Assembly (NCBI GenBank): GCA_019913005.1
Contig: JAIOHL010000117.1
Coordinates: 1 to 64,000 of the forward strand
Source of the DNA: Anaerolineae bacterium
GTDB taxonomy: Bacteria; Chloroflexota; Anaerolineae; Aggregatilineales; J027
Reading direction: 5' to 3'
DNA: 64,000 bases
The notes under the pieces: model-generated
What the model saw: only the letters and a program-made list of their open reading frames with translations
What the model was told of the DNA's origin: nothing
The model's database searches: none
In this document: positions 61,724-64,000 of the stretch, piece after piece
Layout: every line of letters starts with the position of its first letter
Numbering within the stretch: position 1 is the first letter of the stretch
Translations under genes and position numbers: made by a program

Positions 61724-64000
61724 ATGACACTGCTTGGTAACCGCTACCAACTGCATGAAAAATTGGGTGAGGGTGGAATGGGAGCCGTCTATCGGGCCAC
61801 AGACCGCCTCACAGGACAGGCTGTCGCGCTCAAGCGAGTGTTAATCCCCACAGGCGGGACATCGCCGGAGACCGATTCCTCCCGACTGCGTTTATCCTTA
61901 GCCCGCGAATTTCAAACCCTTGCCTCCCTGCGTCACCCCAATGTGATCGGGGTCGAGGACTATGGCTTTGATACCAATCAACAGCCCTATTTCACGATGA
62001 CACTTTTAGAGAAGCCCCAGACCATTCTCGAAGTTGGCGCAAAGGCCAGTCTCGATCAAAAAATAGACCTGCTGATTCAACTTTTACAAGCGATGGCCTA
62101 TCTTCATCGGCGCGGCATCTTACACCGCGATTTAAAACCAGCGAATGTGTTGGTTGAAGATGGTGAAACCGTGCGCGTCCTAGACTTTGGCCTTGCCACC
62201 GCCCAAGTACAGCAGGCAGGTGAAGTGGTCGAAGGCACAGTGACTTATATGGCCCCCGAAGTCATCAGTCGGGCCGGAGCAAGCCAAACCGCCGACTTGT
62301 ATGCAGTGGGAGTCATGGCCTATGAGCTTTTTACCGGGCGCTACCCTTTTGATACCACCAATATCAATAAACTTATCCGCAGTGTGTTTTATAGCGAACC
62401 CGACCTAAAAACGATTACCAACTTGACCGCCGAGCAATTGGCAAGTATCAAAACACGCCCCGTTAAAACGGATGTCATTCCGTCAGAACAAGCCCAAATT
62501 CATTGGGTGACCCAGCAAGATGTGTCAATGCCCTCGCAAGACCTCGCGGCGATTGTCGGCAAGTTGATGGCAAAAGACCCGAAAGCCCGCTATCAAAACG
62601 CCCAAGATGTCATAAACGAGTTGTATCAGGTTATTGGACAGCCCGTCTACGAAGAAAGCCAAGCGGTGCGCGAGAGCTTCTTGCAGGCTGCCAGCTTTGT
62701 TGGACGCGATGAAGAATTGGGCATGTTATCGGCTGCCCTTATTAACGCGATTGAAGGACACGGTAGCGCGTGGCTGGTCGGTGGCGAAAGTGGGGTGGGC
62801 AAATCGCGTCTATTAGATGAACTCCGCATCCAATCATTGGTAGACGGGGCAATGGTCATTCGGGGTCAGACTGTTGCAGAAGGCGGCTTGCCCTATCAAC
62901 TCTGGCAAGACCCCATTCGGCGCTTGGTACTCTCAACGGAACTTAATGATATTGAAGCTGGAGTGCTAAAAGAAATTTTGCCGGACATCAGTAGCCTCGT
63001 GGGGCGTGAAATCCCTGATGCGCCGGTGTTGGAAGGGAAAGCCCGCCAGCAGCGTTTAAATCTCGCCATTATTGATTTATTCCGTAAACAAAAACAGCCG
63101 ACCCTTTTGCTGCTAGAGGATTTACATTGGGCCGGAATCAGCCTTCAACCCCTCAAAATGCTCGTTGAAAGCAGCAAACAGCTACCTCTTTTGGTGGTCA
63201 GCAGTTATCGCCATGATGAAATGCCCGAACTGCCCAATGAGCTACCCGGCATTGAACTGATTAATCTTAATCGCCTGTCCGAAACCAGTATCGCAGATTT
63301 GAGCGTCTCGATGTTGGGTGAGGCAGGTAAACAACCACAGGTTTTGGCATTTTTGCAGCGCGAAACCGAAGGCAATGTCTTTTTCATGATCGAAACGGTG
63401 CGGGCGCTTGCTGAAGAGGCGGGGCGCTTGCAGGCAGTTGGCGCGATGCAGCTTCCCGAACAGATTTTTGCTGGGGGTGTCCAGCAAATTATCCAACGGC
63501 GTCTGGGGCGTGTACCGGAATTTTTCCACCCCCTGCTCAAGTTGGCAGCGGTTATTGGTCGGCGGCTAGATTTTGACCTCTTGGCTCAACTCGATAGTGA
63601 CACCGATTTGGAGGCATGGCTCAATATTTGTGCGAATGTGGCCGTGTTTGACCGACAAGATGAACAGTGGCGTTTTGCCCATGATAAACTCCGCGAGGCT
63701 ATCTTAAAAGACCTGAATCCACCCGAAACAATCGCATTGCATCGTCAGGTCGCAGTGGCAATTGAAACGACCTATCCCAATGACAAAGCGCAGGCCGTCA
63801 ATTTGATGGAGCATTGGCATCATGCCGGGGATATTGCCAAAGAAGCAAATTATGCCCAAATCGGGGGGGAACTGGCTCTTGCCATCAGCAATTCACGTGG
63901 GGCAATTGATCTCTATAACCGCGCCTTGCAACTCATCCCTCAAGATAAACAGGGGGTACGGGCGGCCCTGCTGGTTGATCTTGCCAAGTCGCATGAAAAC
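61724..64000 (+). CDS. Ser/Thr protein kinase with AAA-type ATPase region (3' end outside window)
   Basis: The first 759 residues are in the window. Residues 5-295 are a eukaryotic-like kinase: Gly loop GEGGMGAVY, catalytic Lys in VALKRV, HRDLKPANVL, DFGLA and APEVISR, so it should be active. Residues 315-600 are a STAND/AAA ATPase: Walker A GGESGVGKSR and LLLEDLHWAG as Walker B. The following helical region begins with INLMEHWHHAGDI-like TPR turns (about 680 onward). Such kinase-ATPase-TPR proteins are common in Chloroflexota and act as signal switches; the C-terminal sensor is off the end. ATG 61724 has GGAG 7 bases upstream. Confidence 0.9.
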   Translation, partial: MTLLGNRYQLHEKLGEGGMGAVYRATDRLTGQAVALKRVLIPTGGTSPETDSSRLRLSLAREFQTLASLRHPNVIGVEDYGFDTNQQPYFTMTLLEKPQTILEVGAKASLDQKIDLLIQLLQAMAYLHRRGILHRDLKPANVLVEDGETVRVLDFGLATAQVQQAGEVVEGTVTYMAPEVISRAGASQTADLYAVGVMAYELFTGRYPFDTTNINKLIRSVFYSEPDLKTITNLTAEQLASIKTRPVKTDVIPSEQAQIHWVTQQDVSMPSQDLAAIVGKLMAKDPKARYQNAQDVINELYQVIGQPVYEESQAVRESFLQAASFVGRDEELGMLSAALINAIEGHGSAWLVGGESGVGKSRLLDELRIQSLVDGAMVIRGQTVAEGGLPYQLWQDPIRRLVLSTELNDIEAGVLKEILPDISSLVGREIPDAPVLEGKARQQRLNLAIIDLFRKQKQPTLLLLEDLHWAGISLQPLKMLVESSKQLPLLVVSSYRHDEMPELPNELPGIELINLNRLSETSIADLSVSMLGEAGKQPQVLAFLQRETEGNVFFMIETVRALAEEAGRLQAVGAMQLPEQIFAGGVQQIIQRRLGRVPEFFHPLLKLAAVIGRRLDFDLLAQLDSDTDLEAWLNICANVAVFDRQDEQWRFAHDKLREAILKDLNPPETIALHRQVAVAIETTYPNDKAQAVNLMEHWHHAGDIAKEANYAQIGGELALAISNSRGAIDLYNRALQLIPQDKQGVRAALLVDLAKSHEN

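Overview
The window is about half G+C and densely coded, and it reads as a chromosome of a Chloroflexota bacterium, probably Anaerolineae-like; this assignment is inference. The pointers are TrmFO, RNase Y and a T-box leader in a genome with no recognisable outer-membrane genes, Thr/Pro-rich ATPTPTE-type linkers behind single membrane anchors or lipoboxes, SH3b and PA14 surface proteins, and large Ser/Thr kinase-AAA proteins. There is no phage, no IS element and no CRISPR array. Almost everything looks like resident chromosome. The main exceptions in composition are an A+T-rich patch around 53.1-53.75 kb and a non-coding, hairpin-rich stretch at 50.2-50.8 kb.

Layout. 0-5.5 kb: end of an anchored Thr/Pro-rich protein, trmFO, an M28 peptidase, an aminotransferase and hflX, whose start codon appears to be ACG. 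5.6-7.3 kb: a complete Asp-type T-box leader (specifier GAC) and a short archaeal-type aspartyl-tRNA synthetase carrying the residues of a non-discriminating enzyme; tRNA-Asn lies 3 kb downstream. 7.3-12.3 kb: PA14/SH3b surface protein, an orphan tail-tube-like protein, a hydrolase-like lipoprotein and a sugar-type solute-binding protein. 12.3-20.7 kb: a 979-aa beta-CASP metallo-beta-lactamase protein with C-terminal repeats, an alpha/beta hydrolase, a roadblock protein, an M20 peptidase, an orphan response regulator and a TPR protein. 20.7-27.9 kb: a phospholipase D-like protein, an SH3b-M23 peptidase, patatin, a hydrolase/acyl-CoA ligase fusion, a Cas4-like protein and a Nudix hydrolase. 27.9-33.6 kb: murJ and an Fe3+-type ABC importer operon whose binding protein is shortened.

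33.6-40.1 kb is an exporter cluster: one homodimer-type ABC exporter facing away from a TetR gene that is followed by a heterodimeric ABC exporter pair. A strong promoter and a nested 35-nt palindrome sit in front of tetR. 40.2-45.7 kb holds an AAA ATPase, a membrane-anchored TIR protein, a GT4 glycosyltransferase, a TPR protein and a 66-aa exported peptide. 45.9-50.1 kb: RNase D, a second beta-CASP nuclease, SurE and an NAD-binding SDR. 50.8-56.8 kb: recX, rny, a small membrane protein, comEC (nuclease domain degenerate) and cmk. 57-59.8 kb: an ECF sigma factor overlapping a membrane-anchored WD40 protein, probably a sigma/sensor pair. 59.9-64 kb: a small membrane protein, a CoaE-GNAT fusion and the start of a Ser/Thr kinase with an AAA ATPase region, cut by the window end.

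The most unusual items are the ACG-started hflX, the T-box/non-discriminating AspRS/tRNA-Asn set, the orphan tail-tube-like protein with a Pro/Gln-rich arm, the Cas4-like protein without its catalytic Glu, the unassigned hairpin-rich intergenic region and the sigma/WD40 pair. All functions are read from sequence motifs; no database search was possible.
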